Origin: Elysia marginata
Lineage: Eukaryota; Mollusca; Gastropoda; Plakobranchidae
DNA: 22,759 nucleotides
Reading direction: 5' to 3'
Assembly (NCBI GenBank): GCA_019649035.1
Contig: BMAT01000902.1
Location: forward strand, 184,376-207,134
This document shows, one piece after another, positions 21,567 through 22,759 of the stretch. A program made the position numbers and the translations under genes. Numbering within the stretch: position 1 is the stretch's first letter; each line of letters opens with the position of its first letter. Under the pieces are notes generated by a model. It was not told the origin of the DNA, searched no databases, and was given only the letters and a program-made list of their open reading frames with translations.

Positions 21567-21778
21567 GCTTATCACACTGGCGATCGTGCGGGGAGTGGTC
21601 AAGTTTACCTCTGACCACGAGTGCACCTCAGACCTGCGCAGCCTGATACTCGGCCACCTGGTCATCTTGTCAGTGTGCATCGTCCTGGAAGCGGCTATCG
21701 CCTTCATCAGCACCCGGGGCAGCATCCTTACACAGGCACCGCGGGCGAGCATCGAGTACCTGCTGTATATCAGGGCAG
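21567..21778 (+). CDS. Internal exon of a diacylglycerol lipase (DAGL alpha/beta family), membrane-domain part
   Basis: DAGLs are sn-1-specific serine lipases of the plasma membrane that convert diacylglycerol to 2-arachidonoylglycerol. This exon holds 70 full codons between split codons: one base before and one base after. Seen: the end of a hydrophobic segment (LITLAIV), a short polar loop with a cysteine (codons 12-24), a second membrane helix (about codons 25-48), then STRGSI, APRAS and LLYIR. The S-x-R-G-x-I, P-R-x-S and LLYIR signature matches the end of helix 2 and the run into helix 3 in animal DAGLs, and looks closer to DAGL-beta than to alpha. The acceptor is a long pyrimidine tract ending TTCCCAG; the donor is GCAG|GTGAGC. 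There is no internal stop and the exon is visibly richer in G+C than its flanks. The lipase domain with its catalytic serine is not in the window. Alpha versus beta assignment is uncertain, and invertebrates may have a pre-duplication form. Confidence 0.88.
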
Positions 21779-22725
21779 GTGAGCTATCCGTGTAGCACAT
21801 ATTAACTATCCCTAGCTCCCGCCCTAGGCGTAGGCTATCTGTGGGGAGAGAAAAGTTTTGACGCAATAAAATTCACCGTATGCCCTTTCAGCTTCGGGCA
21901 GCTAAGAGGATCTAGGACGGTAAATCTGTCAAAGTACATGGACCAGACGCAATGACCCCCACACAGTCTGTATGGACATTAATAAATTACACATCTCAAA
22001 GCCGATAAACAAATTACCAGCATCATTTTATTTATAGTTGCCTCGTGTGTTTCTCTCATTATATTTTTGCCCGGAGAAGTTGGAGATTACGCAGTAATTA
22101 TCATCACACCAAGCAAAAGAAATCAGCGATAAAACACCAAAAAGTGATGCCGGTTATTGGACATAAAAGAGACCTTTAGCACACGCACCGTGTCTCAATA
22201 CGCGTGCGTGAAAATCGGGAAAGCAGATTGAGAAACTATAAAAAATAATGAAACCATTTTCTAAAAATAGACCCACAGACGTTCGCGTCATACTCACGCA
22301 TTGCTGCTTAAAGTCTGTAAAATCTAACTTAACAATCATCAATGAGTAAATGGACTCCTTAAGTCAGCGTCGCAATTTTTTTTCTCTTTCTGTATTCAAG
22401 AATACTAATTTGTACATTGTTTTTTACATGACATATTTTCCAACTTTGAGCCAGAAGATGATGTTCGCGAAGAATTCGAAAATTTTGTGTTGATTTTGTC
22501 TAAAGACTGTTTTAAAACGCCTTGGCATCAAGTCACACTTTAAAGTGAGGTTTAAAGGTTTTTATGATTACAGACATGTTTTGAATTTATGTGTTTTTGC
22601 ACTAAATTTTCTCTGTACAGTTTAAAAGCTTTTTCAAAAAGCAAGAACAGAAAATGATTTGATTCACATGACAGTAACCTCAAAACAAAACGAACACTTC
22701 AAATTGAATAAACTGAAAAATATGA
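21779..22725. other. Probable intron downstream of the DAGL exon
   Basis: Starts with the GTGAGC donor. No frame resembling the third and fourth DAGL membrane helices is seen before the window ends, so the next exon lies beyond it. Confidence 0.6.
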
Positions 22726-22746
22726 GGGGAGTGGGTGGGCGGGGGG
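22726..22746 (+). other. G-quadruplex motif
   Basis: GGGG-AGT-GGG-T-GGG-C-GGGGGG, with loops of 1-3 bases, lies at the right edge, about 950 bases past the DAGL exon and probably in its downstream intron. Confidence 0.75.
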
Positions 22747-22759
22747 AGGAGATTGTATT

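Noticed and set aside
21537-21866. 109-codon minus-strand frame over the DAGL exon
   Set aside because: It is the antisense shadow of a G+C-richer coding exon. The + strand has the DAGL match and the splice sites.
21779-22759. Next DAGL exon
   Set aside because: No frame in this stretch resembles the third or fourth membrane helix of the family.

Overview
This is an AT-rich nuclear DNA window from a multicellular animal. It has no dense gene packing or operons. It does have a spliced-exon signature, many microsatellites and minisatellites, a decayed non-LTR retrotransposon and tRNA-derived SINE-like relics. The mix of GATA/GACA/GA simple repeats, a CR1/L2-like reverse transcriptase relic and SINE relics ending in short repeats would fit a marine invertebrate, most plausibly a mollusc or other lophotrochozoan. 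That placement is inference; no marker in the window proves it.

The one confidently coding piece is a 212-base internal exon near the right end (21567-21778, + strand). It encodes part of the four-helix membrane domain of a diacylglycerol lipase of the DAGL alpha/beta family, the enzyme that makes the endocannabinoid 2-arachidonoylglycerol. It has a textbook polypyrimidine/AG acceptor and a GCAG|GTGAGC donor. No start exon lies upstream in the window and no following exon downstream, so most or all of the window is probably a very long intron, or intergenic DNA plus intron, of this gene.

Layout. 1-52: trinucleotide repeats. 722-1650: 3' half of a dead CR1/L2-like LINE, with its YADD motif, conserved C-terminus and 3' tail. 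2394-2470: purine tract. 2570-2745: probable SINE. 3260-3441: small tandem repeat with a unit of about 38 bp. 4095-4150: TAA repeat. 4445-4645: SINE with an ATT-type tail. 4799-4928 and 5583-5724: opposed GA and CT tracts. 6141-6303: diverged 77-bp duplication. 8556-8663: unidentified candidate exon. 9673-9780: GATA array. About 10050-10170: weak tRNA-like relic. 11255-11279: G-quadruplex motif. 12150-12285: second, eroded SINE copy. 12934-13023: three copies of a 30-bp repeat. 13055-13907: a 51-bp minisatellite of 16 units with an internal 7-unit higher-order duplication. 16080-16106 and 22726-22746: further G-quadruplex motifs. 19921-20000: purine tract. The rest is AT-rich unique sequence in which I see no gene.

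I found no convincing undescribed biological system. The most distinctive structures are the higher-order minisatellite, which is open in two frames only because its period is a multiple of three, and the isolated DAGL exon behind more than 21 kb of repeat-rich DNA.
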